A stretch of 64,000 bases of DNA. Origin: Nocardioides zeae. Its GTDB lineage: Bacteria; Actinomycetota; Actinomycetes; Propionibacteriales; Nocardioidaceae. This document shows positions 17,521 through 27,028 of this stretch, piece by piece. Position 1 is the first letter of the stretch. Each line of letters opens with the position of its first letter. The stretch spans positions 4,216,001 to 4,280,000 of the forward strand of contig NZ_JAUTAN010000001.1 in the NCBI RefSeq assembly GCF_030818655.1, given 5' to 3'. The notes below the pieces were generated by a model. That model worked only from the letters and a program-made list of their open reading frames with translations. It had not been told where the DNA came from and did not search any database. The position numbers and the translations under genes are program-made.

Positions 17521-19241
17521 GGCGTTGCGCCGAGGACGACCCGCAGCTGCAGCATGGCGGCGAGGCGAGCCTCGGGATCCTCCAGGTCGAGACCACTGAC
17601 CTCGACGACCTTCCGGAGGCGGTAGCGGAAGGTGTTCGGGTGCAGGTAGAGCGACGTCGCGGCCGCAGCCACGTCCCCGAAGTGGTCGAGCCATGCCTGG
17701 AGCGTCTCCGTCAGCCGTGAGCCACGACGGGAGTCGTGCTCGACCAGCCGGGCCACGGGACCGGTCGGTCGGTCACCGCGGGACACCACGAGGTCGCGCA
17801 GCTCGAGCAGCAGGGACTCCACGTGCACGTCCTCGAGCCGTGCCACGCGGCGATGGCGCCCCCGTTGGTCGGTGAGCACGCGCAGCACGCGGTCGGCACT
17901 CCTCCGTCCCTCGACCACGTCGGCGGGACGAGCCGACACCTGGCCGATGCCGATGACCGCGTGCTCGCCGCCGGTCGTCCTGCTCAGGAACTCCGTCGCG
18001 ACACGGACGGCCGCCCTCTCGGCCGCCTCGGCGCTCTGGCTGCCCGCCGGGACCAGGCCGTAGCAGACCTCGCCGATGAGCGCGCTGGCACAGCGCGGGT
18101 GCACGGCGGTGAGCTGCATCGCGAGTGCCGAGCTGATCCGTTCCCGGTCGGCCGCCCGGCGGGCGTGGAGGTCGACGGACTCGACCGGGTCGTCGATCAG
18201 CCCCAGCGCGAGGACCAGGACGCGTTGGTCGGACAACCCCAACCGTCGCAGGGCGTCGTGCGCTGCGGGTCCGCCGCCCACGGCGGTGGTGACGAGGTCG
18301 GCCCTCAGCTGTTGGGACCCGTGGGCGCCGGCGCGGAGACGGAGCATGTGGAGGGCCACGAGCTTCGATGCGTCGACCAGCGCCTGCTTGCGGTGGTCCG
18401 TCAGGGGCTCGCGCACGACGGCCCAGATGGACCCGAGGATCTCGTCCCCGACCCGGACCGCCATCGCCACGCGCGGCAAGGTGTCGGGCTCCGGCGGCTC
18501 CGGGTCGACCCAGACCGGTTCGCTGCTGCGGTAGAGGTCGTGCAGCACGCCGTTGGCGAGCAGCGCCTTCGTGAACCGGTCGGGGACCTGGCGTCCGAGC
18601 ACGGTCTCGACCCGTGCGGAGTCGCCCTCGTCCTGGCGGCCCGAGTAGGCAAGCACGCGGGAGCTGCGGTCCTCGATCGTGACGGGTGCGTCGATCATGG
18701 CCGTCATGGCGTTGGCCAGTGCGAAGAGGTCACCTGACGCGACACCGCCCAGGGTCTCGGACCCGTCGTCGGCCACCACGTCCTCGAAGAGCGACGCGCG
18801 GATCATGGCAGCGAGCTGCGCCCACGAGGCTCCACGTGTCAGTCCGACGACAGGGACGCCGGACGTGGCCACGGCGCTCTCCAGGGCCGGAGTCGCGGCG
18901 ACGGGCGACCGCACGATCAGGGCAGCTGCCTCTCGGCGCCCGAGCCGTTCGACGGTCGCAGCGATCTCGTCCGGGTCGTCCATGCCGATGGCCAGCACGA
19001 CGGCGCGGGGAGGGACGTAGGAGTCGTCGATCGGGTCGTGGAAGGCGACCCCCGACACCACGCCGTCGAGGGCGTGGCCGTGCACGACCTCCAGGAGGGC
19101 CGGCCCGAGGTCGTCCAGGACCCGTCGGAGAGTCGCAGCGGACCGAGCGCTGGTCACGGTCGCGGCTCCGCGGGGGAGGGCATCGGGCGACGACCGGGCC
19201 GTGGGCCGGTCCGACGGTCGACCTGCGAGGTGGTCACGCAC
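17484..19241 (-). CDS. PucR/CdaR family transcriptional regulator
   Basis: About 585 residues. The N-terminal third resembles the PucR ligand domain (LAIGMDDPDEIAATVERLGRREAAALIV), a GAF-like middle part follows (ITIEDRSSRVLAYSGRQDE, MAVRVGDEILGSIWAVV), and the C-terminus is the PucR HTH (AATSLYLHPNTFRYRLRKVVEVSG). Such proteins control purine, amino-acid and sugar-acid catabolism. I chose the GTG at 19241 because a TAGAAT box (19251–19246, minus strand) lies 4 nt before it, fitting a leaderless start; 19286 is possible. It converges on the acyl-CoA ligase and is the obvious regulator of the D-amino-acid cluster. Confidence 0.85.
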   Translation of the reverse strand: MRDHLAGRPSDRPTARSSPDALPRGAATVTSARSAATLRRVLDDLGPALLEVVHGHALDGVVSGVAFHDPIDDSYVPPRAVVLAIGMDDPDEIAATVERLGRREAAALIVRSPVAATPALESAVATSGVPVVGLTRGASWAQLAAMIRASLFEDVVADDGSETLGGVASGDLFALANAMTAMIDAPVTIEDRSSRVLAYSGRQDEGDSARVETVLGRQVPDRFTKALLANGVLHDLYRSSEPVWVDPEPPEPDTLPRVAMAVRVGDEILGSIWAVVREPLTDHRKQALVDASKLVALHMLRLRAGAHGSQQLRADLVTTAVGGGPAAHDALRRLGLSDQRVLVLALGLIDDPVESVDLHARRAADRERISSALAMQLTAVHPRCASALIGEVCYGLVPAGSQSAEAAERAAVRVATEFLSRTTGGEHAVIGIGQVSARPADVVEGRRSADRVLRVLTDQRGRHRRVARLEDVHVESLLLELRDLVVSRGDRPTGPVARLVEHDSRRGSRLTETLQAWLDHFGDVAAAATSLYLHPNTFRYRLRKVVEVSGLDLEDPEARLAAMLQLRVVLGATPQEGGVSGDTGP

Positions 19242-19322
19242 CGGGATTCTAGGGGTCGGCTCGACCGCGGTGGCGCTGCGCGCCACCCCCTGCCTGGGTC
19301 GTGTGGTCGTGGGCCGCTCTGC

Positions 19323-19547
19323 TCACGGGGCGGGTGCGAGCCGCCTGACCTGGCGTCCGGCGAGGGCGGCCTCGACGAGCAGCACCATGCCGTGCGCCCA
19401 GGGCATGGGCAGGGCCGCGACGGGAGCCCCGGTGGCCGCGTGGACCTGCTCGGAGAGGAAGTCGTTGAACGTCGTGTAGTCCTCGGCCCAGCGCAGGAGG
19501 TCCGCGACATGGTCACGGCGGCCTCGCGCCTCCTCCCAGCAGGCCAC
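19323..19547 (-). CDS. Small hypothetical protein
   Basis: 74 residues, beginning MACWEEARGRRDHVADLLRW after a GTG start. It has a helical, acidic-aromatic N-half (WAEDYTTFNDFLSEQV) and a hydrophobic C-half (MVLLVEAALAGRQVRRLAP). Codon use is GC-ended like that of the neighbours. No ribosome site is evident and I recognise no family, so it may be spurious; the space between the divergent pucR and SDR genes is otherwise empty. Confidence 0.35.
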   Translation of the reverse strand: MACWEEARGRRDHVADLLRWAEDYTTFNDFLSEQVHAATGAPVAALPMPWAHGMVLLVEAALAGRQVRRLAPAP

Positions 19548-19617
19548 CCGCAGCGCACCGCGAGCGGCGGAGCGGTGTGCAGTCCCGCAAAATCGGTTAC
19601 CTCAGCAGGGGATTCGA

Positions 19618-19623
19618 TATGAT
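19618..19623 (+). promoter_or_regulatory. Candidate -10 box (TATGAT) for the SDR gene
   Basis: TATGAT (19618–19623) sits in a short AT-rich patch (19588–19625) that is unusual for this sequence, about 70 nt upstream of the SDR start. A weak -35 (GGTTAC) lies about 17 bp upstream. Confidence 0.4.
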
Positions 19624-19693
19624 GCGTCCGCGCCCCGCGGGGCGCCCGGGCCGTCGTCGACGTCCCGGTGCGGATCGAGACCAGGGGTCGAGC

Positions 19694-20464
19694 ATGGAGG
19701 AGCAGCGGGACGGTCGGACGGCCGTGGTCACCGGAGGCACGAGCGGCATCGGCCGCGCACTCGCCGTGAGGCTGGGGCAGGAGGGTGTGCGGGTCGTCGT
19801 GGCCGGGCGCGACGAGCGGCGGGGGGCCGCCGTCGTGGAGGAGGTCACGGCGCTGGGTGGCCGTGCCGAGTTCGTGGCCACGGACGTGACCGTCGACGCC
19901 GACGTCCGGCGGCTCGCCGAGCGGGCGAGCGCGGACGGGCCGCTCGACCTCTGGTTCTCGAATGCGGGCACGGAGGGTCCGATCGGACCCATGGCCACCT
20001 GGGACGAGACCGCGCTGCGCCAGGTGCTCGACGTCAACCTCCTCGGGGTGCTCTCCGGCCTGCGCCACGCGGCGGACCACCTGCGCCGCGGGGGAGCGGT
20101 GGTCAACACCGCCTCCTTCGTGGGTACGGCGCTGGCGGTGCCCATCGCGGTGCCGTACGCCGCGGCGAAGGCGGGCGTGGTCGCCGCCGGTCGGAGCGCG
20201 GCGCCGCTCCTCGCGGACGCGGGGATCGCGGTCTACACGCTCTGCCCGTGGGTCATCGACACCCCGATGGTCGACCGGCTGACGGGTGGCGCGCCGGACG
20301 ACAAGGCCGGGTTCGCCGCCGGCTTCGCCCCGAGCGGTCGCCTGACGACGACGGACGAGGTCGCGCAGGCCGCGTGGGACCTCGTCGAGGGCCGGATCGC
20401 GGCGAGCAGCGGCGACGCGTTCCTCGTCGACGCCGGCCCGACGGTGACCCGCCTGCGGGCCTAG
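19694..20464 (+). CDS. SDR family oxidoreductase
   Basis: 256 residues. TGGTSGIG cofactor loop (~13), FSNAG (NNAG variant, ~90), serine in NTASFVG and YAAAK (~153). The loop after strand 6 reads CPWVIDTPMVDRL, as in many fatty-acid/alcohol SDRs. The ATG is preceded by AGGGG. Substrate unknown. It converges on the cyclase gene with only 16 bp between stops. Confidence 0.85.
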   Translation: MEEQRDGRTAVVTGGTSGIGRALAVRLGQEGVRVVVAGRDERRGAAVVEEVTALGGRAEFVATDVTVDADVRRLAERASADGPLDLWFSNAGTEGPIGPMATWDETALRQVLDVNLLGVLSGLRHAADHLRRGGAVVNTASFVGTALAVPIAVPYAAAKAGVVAAGRSAAPLLADAGIAVYTLCPWVIDTPMVDRLTGGAPDDKAGFAAGFAPSGRLTTTDEVAQAAWDLVEGRIAASSGDAFLVDAGPTVTRLRA

Positions 20465-20480
20465 GGGCCGCCGGTCGCGC

Positions 20481-23400
20481 TCAGGGCACGGAGGGTCGGC
20501 GGCGGGCGGCGCGGGCGCGCCGCGCGGCCTCCGCGCGCGCGAGGTCGGTGGCGGCGCCCACGGCCTCCAGTGCCTCGACCGCCTGCTCGAAGAGGGCATC
20601 CACCGCCTGGTCCTCGACCACCGACGAGGGATCGGCGTCCTCCAACGCAGCGCGGAGCCACAGGGCCTGCGCCTGCAGCAGCGGGGTGAGGCCGGTCTCG
20701 TGGAGCGTCGGCGCGAGCAGGGCCCGGAGGCGGTCGTGCTCTCCCGCGGCGAGGAACCACGGGGCGACCATCGTGAGGTGGTGCGGGTAGTCGTCGACGA
20801 GACCGCAGTGGTGCAGGGCGAGGCCGCAGAGGCGCTCCGCCCGGTCGAGCGCCTCGGCGTGGTCGCCCTCGAGGTGGCAGCGCAGGGCGTGGATCGCGTC
20901 GAGCCACAGCCGGTCGTAACCGTCGAGACCCTCCCGGACCGGGGCGTCGAGGTGCGCGAGGGCCTCGGCCGGACGCCCCCGCGTCTCCGCGGCGAGCGCC
21001 CTCTGCACCCGCGCCATCATGTCGGCGACGTGGTCCTCGAGGTCGGGATGGCTCCCGGCGAGCGCGTCGAGCTCGGTCCACCGTCCGGCCAGCCGCAGGG
21101 CGAGCACCTGGTTGGAGACGATCTGCTCGAGCAACGGACGGTTGCCCGCACGCGTCGCCGTGGCGACGGCCTCCTCGCCGATGGCCACGGCCTGCTGGAC
21201 GTCGTCGGCGATCCCGAACGCCAACGCCACCAGCAGGCTGTGCGTCAGCTGCGCGGTGAGGAGGTGCGAGCGTGCGTAGTCCACGGCGAGCCGACGCAGC
21301 TCACGGGCCATGAGGTGCTGGCCCCGGAGGCTGACGGACTGGGCTGCGGCGCTCAACGTCACGGCCACGACGGGCGGCTGCCCGCTCCGCTCGGCGTGGG
21401 TCGACATCAGGTCGCGCCAGACGAGCGCCGAGGACCAGTCGGCGCACGTCTCGTGCCACTGCATGGCCTGCATGCAGAGGATCGCGGCGGCTCCCGGACC
21501 CACGCCCTCGAGTCCGTCGGGCCCGGTGAAGGACCGGAGCGCCGCACCCTGCGCCGCCACGTCGCCGCGCAGGCCGTGGGCACGGCTCGCGAGGGCCGCC
21601 GCACGAGCGCGGTCGTCGGGGGTGGCGGTGACCGGGGCGGGTTCCGCGAGCACCGGCTCGAGAACGTCCACGACGACGTCGAGGTGCGCGAGATCGGTGG
21701 CGGCCTCGGCCATCGCGATCCGCGCGCGGACGGCAGCGGTCGTCAGGCCGTCGGCGCGCGCCAGCAGCTGGTCGCCGAGGTGCAGGACCTCCTGCGCGGC
21801 TCCCATCTCCGCGGCATGGGCCATCGCCGTGGCCAGCCACGCCACCAGCCGCTCGCCGAGCGCACCGCGCCGCGGGTCCGCCGCGGGGAGCAGCGTGTAG
21901 GCATCGTGGAGGTGCTGCACGATCACGGCGCCCAGCTCGCCCCGTGCACCGGGAAGACCCTCGAGGTGGTTCACCGCCGCCAGGTGCAGGTGGGCCCGGT
22001 CGCGACGCGCCTGACCCTCGTAGGCCACGGTCCGCACCGTCGGCTGCACGAACGCGATCCGGCCGTGGTCGGCGCTGAGGCGGTCGGTCACGCGCACGAA
22101 GAGCTCGCGCGTGCAGAGATCGGCCACCTGGGCCTCCACCTCGTGCGGGTCTGCCCCCGTCAACGCGCACAACCCGGCGACGGTGAAGGTCTGGCCCAGC
22201 ACCGCGGCGGCGTCGACGACCCGACGTGGTGCGGCCGTGAGGAGGTCGAGGCGACTGGCGACGAGCAGCTGGAGACTGGTGGGAGCGCGCATCGACTCCA
22301 CCGCTGCGGGGTCGACCGTCGGACGCCAGCGCAGCGGTGGCCGCTGGGGCTGCCCCGTCGGCTCGAGCAGGTCCTGGTCGTGCAGCGCGCGCACGGTCTC
22401 CACGGCGAAGAGCGGGAGGCCCTCCGAGCGGCGCACCAGCAGCTCGGCCACGGCGTCGGGCAGGCCGTCGACCAGCTCGTCGAGCAACGAGCGCAGCTGC
22501 TCCGGGGTCATCCGTTCGAGGTTGAGCACCGCGGTGCGCCCGGAGGTCGCGAGGCGGGGGCGTCCGTCGAGCAGCTCCGGACGGGCCAGCACGACCACGA
22601 ACCCGGGGAAGCGGCCCCGGGACACGAGGTGGCCGACGAAGTCGAGGAACCCGGCATCGGCGTGGTGGGCGTCCTCGACGATCCACACGACGGGTGCCTG
22701 GTGGCGCTCGGAGATCCGCTCGAACCACAGGCTCCAGGCGGCGAACCGGTCGTCCCGACCGACGTCGACGAGCTCCTCGCCCTCGGGCGCCAGGCCCAGC
22801 AGTCGCAGCAGGTGGGCCTCCATCCACCTCCGCTCGGCGACGTCCTGCACCACGTCGCAGAGGACCGCGTGCAACCGCTCGCGCGCCTCGGCGGGCTCGG
22901 CGTCGTCGGGGATCCCCGCGCGCACCCGGACGGTAGCGCTCAGGGCGGAGAAGGCGACGCCGTCGCCGTACGACACACAGCGGCCGCTGTGCCACAGGAC
23001 CGCGTGGGGGAGGCCCTCGACGTAGGCCTCGAGCTCGCGGGCGAGCCGTGACTTGCCGATGCCCGCGGTGCCCGCGACGACGGCCATCCGTGGACGTCGC
23101 TCCTCCTCGGCGGCGTGGAACAGCTGCTGGAGCAGGGCCAGGTCCCGCCCCCGGCCGACGAGCGGGACGTCCGAGCGGTCGAGCCCCGTCGTCGTGGTGG
23201 GGCTCGCGCCGGCGACCACGTGCAGGCGCACGGGCTCGGTCTTCCCCTTGAGGTCGTGCTCGCCCCTGTCGCGCACGTCGAAGATGCTCGCTACGAGACG
23301 CGCCGTGGCGTGGTCGCACCAGACGCTCCCCGGGGTCGCGGCGGCCTGCACGCGGGCGGCGACGTTGACCGGGTCGCCGGCGACCATGCCCTGCCCGACG

Positions 23401-23939
23401 GCCCCGACGGTGACGGCCACCTCGTCGGTCACGATGCCCACCCGCGACGCCAGTGCGGGAGCGTCGAGGTCCTCGCCCAGCCGCGCCACGGCGTCGACGA
23501 GGTCGAGACCGGCGCGGACGGACCGCTCGGCGTCGTCCTCGTGAGCCGTGGGGACGCCCCAGACCGCCATCACGGCGTCCCCGATGAACTTCTCGATGGT
23601 CCCCCCGTAGCGCGCCACGATCTGCCGCGCCCGGTCGAAGTACGCCGTCAGCAGCTCGCGCACCTCCTCGGGGTCTCGACGTGCTGCCAGGCCGGTGAAT
23701 CCCACGAGGTCGCAGAAGAGGACCGAGACCACCCGGCGCTGCGCCACGGGCGCGGTCGTCCCCGCTCCCACCGCCGGCGTGGTCGGGGCACCGACCTCCC
23801 GTCCGCAGGCGGGACAGAACCGCGCGCCCGGAGGCAGCACGCCGGAGCAGGAGGTGCAGGGCGCGGGTGCGGCCGTGCCGCAGCCGGCGCAGAAGCGGGC
23901 TCCCGCGAGCAGGGGCAGTGCGCACGTCGCGCAGACCAC
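20481..23939 (-). CDS. Class III adenylate/guanylate cyclase fused to AAA ATPase and TPR-like region
   Basis: About 1,152 residues. Residues 3–45 carry two zinc ribbons (C3, C6, C17, C20 and C28, C31, C42, C45). A class III cyclase domain follows with both metal aspartates, D77 (LFCDLVGFTG) and D121 (IEKFIGDAVMAVWG), so it should be active. Next is a MalT/AfsR-like ATPase with Walker A GTAGIGKSR and Walker B VVWIVEDAHHAD, then several hundred residues of Ala/Leu-rich helices typical of TPR scaffolds. The start is a GTG at 23939 with GAGGAGG 4 nt upstream. It is divergent from an MFS protein with a cyclic-nucleotide-binding domain, suggesting a signal and its receiver side by side. Confidence 0.9.
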   Translation of the reverse strand: MVCATCALPLLAGARFCAGCGTAAPAPCTSCSGVLPPGARFCPACGREVGAPTTPAVGAGTTAPVAQRRVVSVLFCDLVGFTGLAARRDPEEVRELLTAYFDRARQIVARYGGTIEKFIGDAVMAVWGVPTAHEDDAERSVRAGLDLVDAVARLGEDLDAPALASRVGIVTDEVAVTVGAVGQGMVAGDPVNVAARVQAAATPGSVWCDHATARLVASIFDVRDRGEHDLKGKTEPVRLHVVAGASPTTTTGLDRSDVPLVGRGRDLALLQQLFHAAEEERRPRMAVVAGTAGIGKSRLARELEAYVEGLPHAVLWHSGRCVSYGDGVAFSALSATVRVRAGIPDDAEPAEARERLHAVLCDVVQDVAERRWMEAHLLRLLGLAPEGEELVDVGRDDRFAAWSLWFERISERHQAPVVWIVEDAHHADAGFLDFVGHLVSRGRFPGFVVVLARPELLDGRPRLATSGRTAVLNLERMTPEQLRSLLDELVDGLPDAVAELLVRRSEGLPLFAVETVRALHDQDLLEPTGQPQRPPLRWRPTVDPAAVESMRAPTSLQLLVASRLDLLTAAPRRVVDAAAVLGQTFTVAGLCALTGADPHEVEAQVADLCTRELFVRVTDRLSADHGRIAFVQPTVRTVAYEGQARRDRAHLHLAAVNHLEGLPGARGELGAVIVQHLHDAYTLLPAADPRRGALGERLVAWLATAMAHAAEMGAAQEVLHLGDQLLARADGLTTAAVRARIAMAEAATDLAHLDVVVDVLEPVLAEPAPVTATPDDRARAAALASRAHGLRGDVAAQGAALRSFTGPDGLEGVGPGAAAILCMQAMQWHETCADWSSALVWRDLMSTHAERSGQPPVVAVTLSAAAQSVSLRGQHLMARELRRLAVDYARSHLLTAQLTHSLLVALAFGIADDVQQAVAIGEEAVATATRAGNRPLLEQIVSNQVLALRLAGRWTELDALAGSHPDLEDHVADMMARVQRALAAETRGRPAEALAHLDAPVREGLDGYDRLWLDAIHALRCHLEGDHAEALDRAERLCGLALHHCGLVDDYPHHLTMVAPWFLAAGEHDRLRALLAPTLHETGLTPLLQAQALWLRAALEDADPSSVVEDQAVDALFEQAVEALEAVGAATDLARAEAARRARAARRRPSVP

Positions 23940-24081
23940 GGTGCCTCCTCGCCACCTCGGGCGGCCGGGCGGGCCGCCGCGGCGTGAGCATATGCGGGAT
24001 TCCACTTCGATGCCCCGCGGCGGTCTCTAAAGTCTCCCCGAGGGAGTCGGGTGTGCCGCCCCATCGATGGAGGAGGTGGCC

Positions 24082-25812
24082 GTGGCCGCACCGGAGGACG
24101 CCGGTCGTCGCGCCGCAGGGCCGACGCGGCGGTCGCGACGCCTGTCGATCGGTGCCGTGCTGGCCGAGACCCGCAGCGCGCTCGTGACCGTCGTCCGCAA
24201 CGCCGACCTACGGCGAGTACAGCTCGCCCTGGTGACCTCCCTCGTCGGTGACTTCGCGTGCGCCACGGCCGTGACCGTCTGGGCCTACACGGTCGGCGGA
24301 GCGAGCGCCGTCGCGCTGCTCACTGCTGCCCGCCTCGCGGCCGCTGCCGTCACGGCACCCCTGGCGGCCGTCGTCAGCGACCGGGTCAGCCGTCGCACCG
24401 CCCTCCTCGTCACCTCGGGCCTCCGGGCCCTCTTGATCGGTGCGGCCGCGGCGTACCTCGTCACCGGGGCGGACGACCCGTGGCCCGTCTACGTGCTCGC
24501 CACGCTCGCGGGGGTCTTCGCGGCGCCGTTCCGTTCCGCGCAGCGCGCCTGGATGCCGGCGCTCGCGGACGACCCTCGCGAGCTGGCCGCCGCGAACGCG
24601 GCCAGCGGCACCCTGGAGAGCCTCGCGGTCTTCGTCGGTCCGGCGCTGGGGGGACTGCTCCTGCTCGTCGCCAGCGTGCCGGTGGTGCTCGCGCTGAACG
24701 TCGCCACCTTCGCGCTGTCGATGCTGCTCATCGCTCGGGTACGCCGCGGTGGGCGGCGTGCGGACGACCCGGACGGCCCGGACGGCCCGGGGGGTGCGCC
24801 CTCGCCGGGATCCGGCTTCCTGCGGGAGCTCAGCGCCGGGTTCGTCACCGTCGGGCAGGACCCGGACCTCCGGAACGTCGCCGGCCAGGTGTGCGCGCAG
24901 ACCTTCGTCGGGGGAGCGTCGAAGGTGTTCCTGGTCGTCCTCGCCGTCGAGGTGCTGGGCACGGACGCCGGGGGCGTCGGTCTGCTCGAGGCGGTGCTCG
25001 GGGTCGGCGCGGTCGTCGGGGGACTGCTGACCCTGGCACGTGCGTCGCGCCAGCGCCTCGGTGGTGACCTGGCGGCCGGCGTGCTGCTGTGGTCCCTGCC
25101 CCTGCTGGCGGTGGCCGCCTGGCCCTCGCCGGTCGCGCTGGTGGTCGCGCTCGTGGTCGTGGGAGCCGCCAACCCCGTGGTCGACGTCAACCTCGACACG
25201 ATCGTGCAGCGCATGACTCCCGAGGCCACGATGGCACGCGTGTTCGGGGCCCTCGACACCTGCTACATCGCCACCCAGGCCCTCGGCTCGCTCGTGATGG
25301 CCCCCCTGCTCGTGCTGGTCGGGGTGCGCTGGTCGCTGGTCGTGGTGGCGGTCCCGGTGGCGGCCGTGGCCGCGCTGAGCCTGCCGAGGATGCGGCGGCT
25401 GGACGCCCGCCTCGAGGCACCTGCGGCGCTGCCGCTGGTGCAGCAGGTGCCCTGGTTCCGGCTGCTCGCCCCCGCGGTGCAGGAGTCGTTGGCCCGCTCG
25501 CTGCGTCGCGTGGAGGCGGGTCCCGGCGCCACGCTCGTGCGGGAGGGCGACCCGGCCGACGCGTTCTTCGTCATCGCCTCGGGACGCGTGGAGGTCACCC
25601 AGGAGGGGCGGGTGCTCCGCCAGCAGGGACCGGGCGACTTCTTCGGCGAGATCGCGCTGGTCCGCGACATCCCGCGCACGGCCAGCGTCGTCGCCCTCGA
25701 GCCGACGGTCGTCATGAGCCTCGGCCGCCACGAGTTCCTCGCCGCCGTGGCCGGGCGGCCCCGTTCGCTGGTGGAGGAGGTCGCGGCCAGCCGGCTGGCG
25801 TTCCGCGGCTGA
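24082..25812 (+). CDS. MFS transporter fused to a cyclic-nucleotide-binding domain
   Basis: About 576 residues. Residues ~40–420 are an MFS permease with roughly 10–12 transmembrane helices (VGDFACATAVTVWAY, SDRVSRRTALLVTSGLRALL). The last ~125 residues are a CRP-like cNMP domain: LVREGDPADAFFVIASGRVEV and the phosphate-binding cassette GDFFGEIALVRDIPRTASVV, with the ligand Glu and Arg both present. The GTG at 24082 has GGAGGAGG 5 nt upstream; the ATG at 24067 is inside that ribosome site. Binding of cAMP or cGMP made by the divergent cyclase could gate transport; this is inference. Substrate unknown. Confidence 0.88.
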   Translation: MAAPEDAGRRAAGPTRRSRRLSIGAVLAETRSALVTVVRNADLRRVQLALVTSLVGDFACATAVTVWAYTVGGASAVALLTAARLAAAAVTAPLAAVVSDRVSRRTALLVTSGLRALLIGAAAAYLVTGADDPWPVYVLATLAGVFAAPFRSAQRAWMPALADDPRELAAANAASGTLESLAVFVGPALGGLLLLVASVPVVLALNVATFALSMLLIARVRRGGRRADDPDGPDGPGGAPSPGSGFLRELSAGFVTVGQDPDLRNVAGQVCAQTFVGGASKVFLVVLAVEVLGTDAGGVGLLEAVLGVGAVVGGLLTLARASRQRLGGDLAAGVLLWSLPLLAVAAWPSPVALVVALVVVGAANPVVDVNLDTIVQRMTPEATMARVFGALDTCYIATQALGSLVMAPLLVLVGVRWSLVVVAVPVAAVAALSLPRMRRLDARLEAPAALPLVQQVPWFRLLAPAVQESLARSLRRVEAGPGATLVREGDPADAFFVIASGRVEVTQEGRVLRQQGPGDFFGEIALVRDIPRTASVVALEPTVVMSLGRHEFLAAVAGRPRSLVEEVAASRLAFRG

Positions 25813-25835
25813 CCCGGCCGCCTAGGGTGACCGCC

Positions 25836-26936
25836 ATGGCGGGAGCACCGGGGACGGGCGACGGGCTCGACCCCGCGCTGGCGCAGCGGGTCGTCGACGC
25901 CGTGGCGCCGACCCTCCAGCAGGACCTCAACCTCATGGACGTCGACGGCACGGTCGTCGCGTCCACCGACGCGGACCGGATCGGGCAGCCGCACCGTGCG
26001 GCCCGCGAGGTGGCGGCGACGGGCCGCCCGGTCCGGGTGACCCGCGTGGCCGACGGGGTGGGGGACCGGCCCGGTGCCAACGTCCCGCTCGAGCTCGACG
26101 GCCGCATCGCCGGGGTCGTCGGCGTCACCGGCGACCCGGAGGCGGTCGAACCGGTCGCGCGGCTGGTCGCGCTGGCCGTGGGCCTGCTGCTGGCCCGGGA
26201 GCGGGAGCACGACAGCGGCACCGAGACCCGCACCCGAGCCCGCGAGCTGGTCGCCACGCTCGTGTCGCCCACCGCGTCGCCCGTCGCGGTGCAGGACCGG
26301 CTGGACCGCCTCGGTCTCGGTCGGGGACCGTGGGCGATCGGGGTCTGGGCCAGCCGCGAGGTCGCCGGGGACGGGGTGGCCGTCCCCCCGGCCCGTGCCG
26401 AGCACGCCGTCACCGCGGTCAACGACCGCCGGGACGCCACGGCCCCGTGCGCCGTGGTCCTGGACGGGCTCCTGTGGGCGGTCGCCGGCCACGGCCGCCG
26501 GCTCGACCGAGGTCTCGGCGGTACGGCGACGCGTCGGGTCGTCGTCGACGACCTCGCCGACGTCGAGGAGCTGGCCGGGTGGGCCCCCGACCTGCGCGCG
26601 CTCGGGCAGCGGGGTCGGCTGCTGCCGACGGCGGAAGAGGAGCCGGGCTGGAGGGCGGAGGTCGCGATCGGGGTGGCGCACCTCCCCGAGCGGAGCCGGC
26701 GCCGGTGGGCGCGCACCGTGGAGCGGCTCTCGCCGGTGCAGCGGGAGACCGTGGCGGTGGTGGCGCGTTCGTCCTCGCCCGCCGCGGCGGCGGAGCAGCT
26801 CGTCGTGCACCGCAACACCCTGCTCCAACGTGTCGACCGCATCCGTGCGCTCACGGGCCTCGACCTCGGTCGCCCCGACGAGGCCGCGGTGCTGCTCGCG
26901 GCGGTGCACGCGCTCCGGTCGCTGTCGGCCGGCTAG
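25836..26936 (+). CDS. CdaR-type (sugar diacid) transcriptional regulator
   Basis: 366 residues. The N-terminal ~135 residues match the sugar-diacid recognition domain (AQRVVDAVAPTLQQDLNLMD, VVASTDADRIGQPH, VPLELDGRIAGVVGVTGDP). The C-terminus carries the PucR/CdaR HTH (AAEQLVVHRNTLLQRVDRIRALTG). A TAGGGT box at 25823–25828 lies 7 nt before the ATG, so the mRNA is probably leaderless. Such regulators activate glycerate, glucarate and galactarate genes. The glycerate kinase gene next door is its natural target, as in the E. coli cdaR regulon. Confidence 0.88.
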   Translation: MAGAPGTGDGLDPALAQRVVDAVAPTLQQDLNLMDVDGTVVASTDADRIGQPHRAAREVAATGRPVRVTRVADGVGDRPGANVPLELDGRIAGVVGVTGDPEAVEPVARLVALAVGLLLAREREHDSGTETRTRARELVATLVSPTASPVAVQDRLDRLGLGRGPWAIGVWASREVAGDGVAVPPARAEHAVTAVNDRRDATAPCAVVLDGLLWAVAGHGRRLDRGLGGTATRRVVVDDLADVEELAGWAPDLRALGQRGRLLPTAEEEPGWRAEVAIGVAHLPERSRRRWARTVERLSPVQRETVAVVARSSSPAAAAEQLVVHRNTLLQRVDRIRALTGLDLGRPDEAAVLLAAVHALRSLSAG

Positions 26937-27028
26937 TGGGCGTGCGCACACAGCGCAGCGCGCCGGCTCGCCTCGAAGGTGGGCGGAGGACCGTAGCGGC
27001 CGCCGGGTCGGCCGCCTAGGGTCCTCGC

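Noticed and set aside
20700..23051. Long plus-strand open frame opposite the cyclase/ATPase gene
   Set aside because: Antisense shadow: Arg/His/Gly-rich composition and no ribosome site, while the minus strand encodes a clear multi-domain protein.
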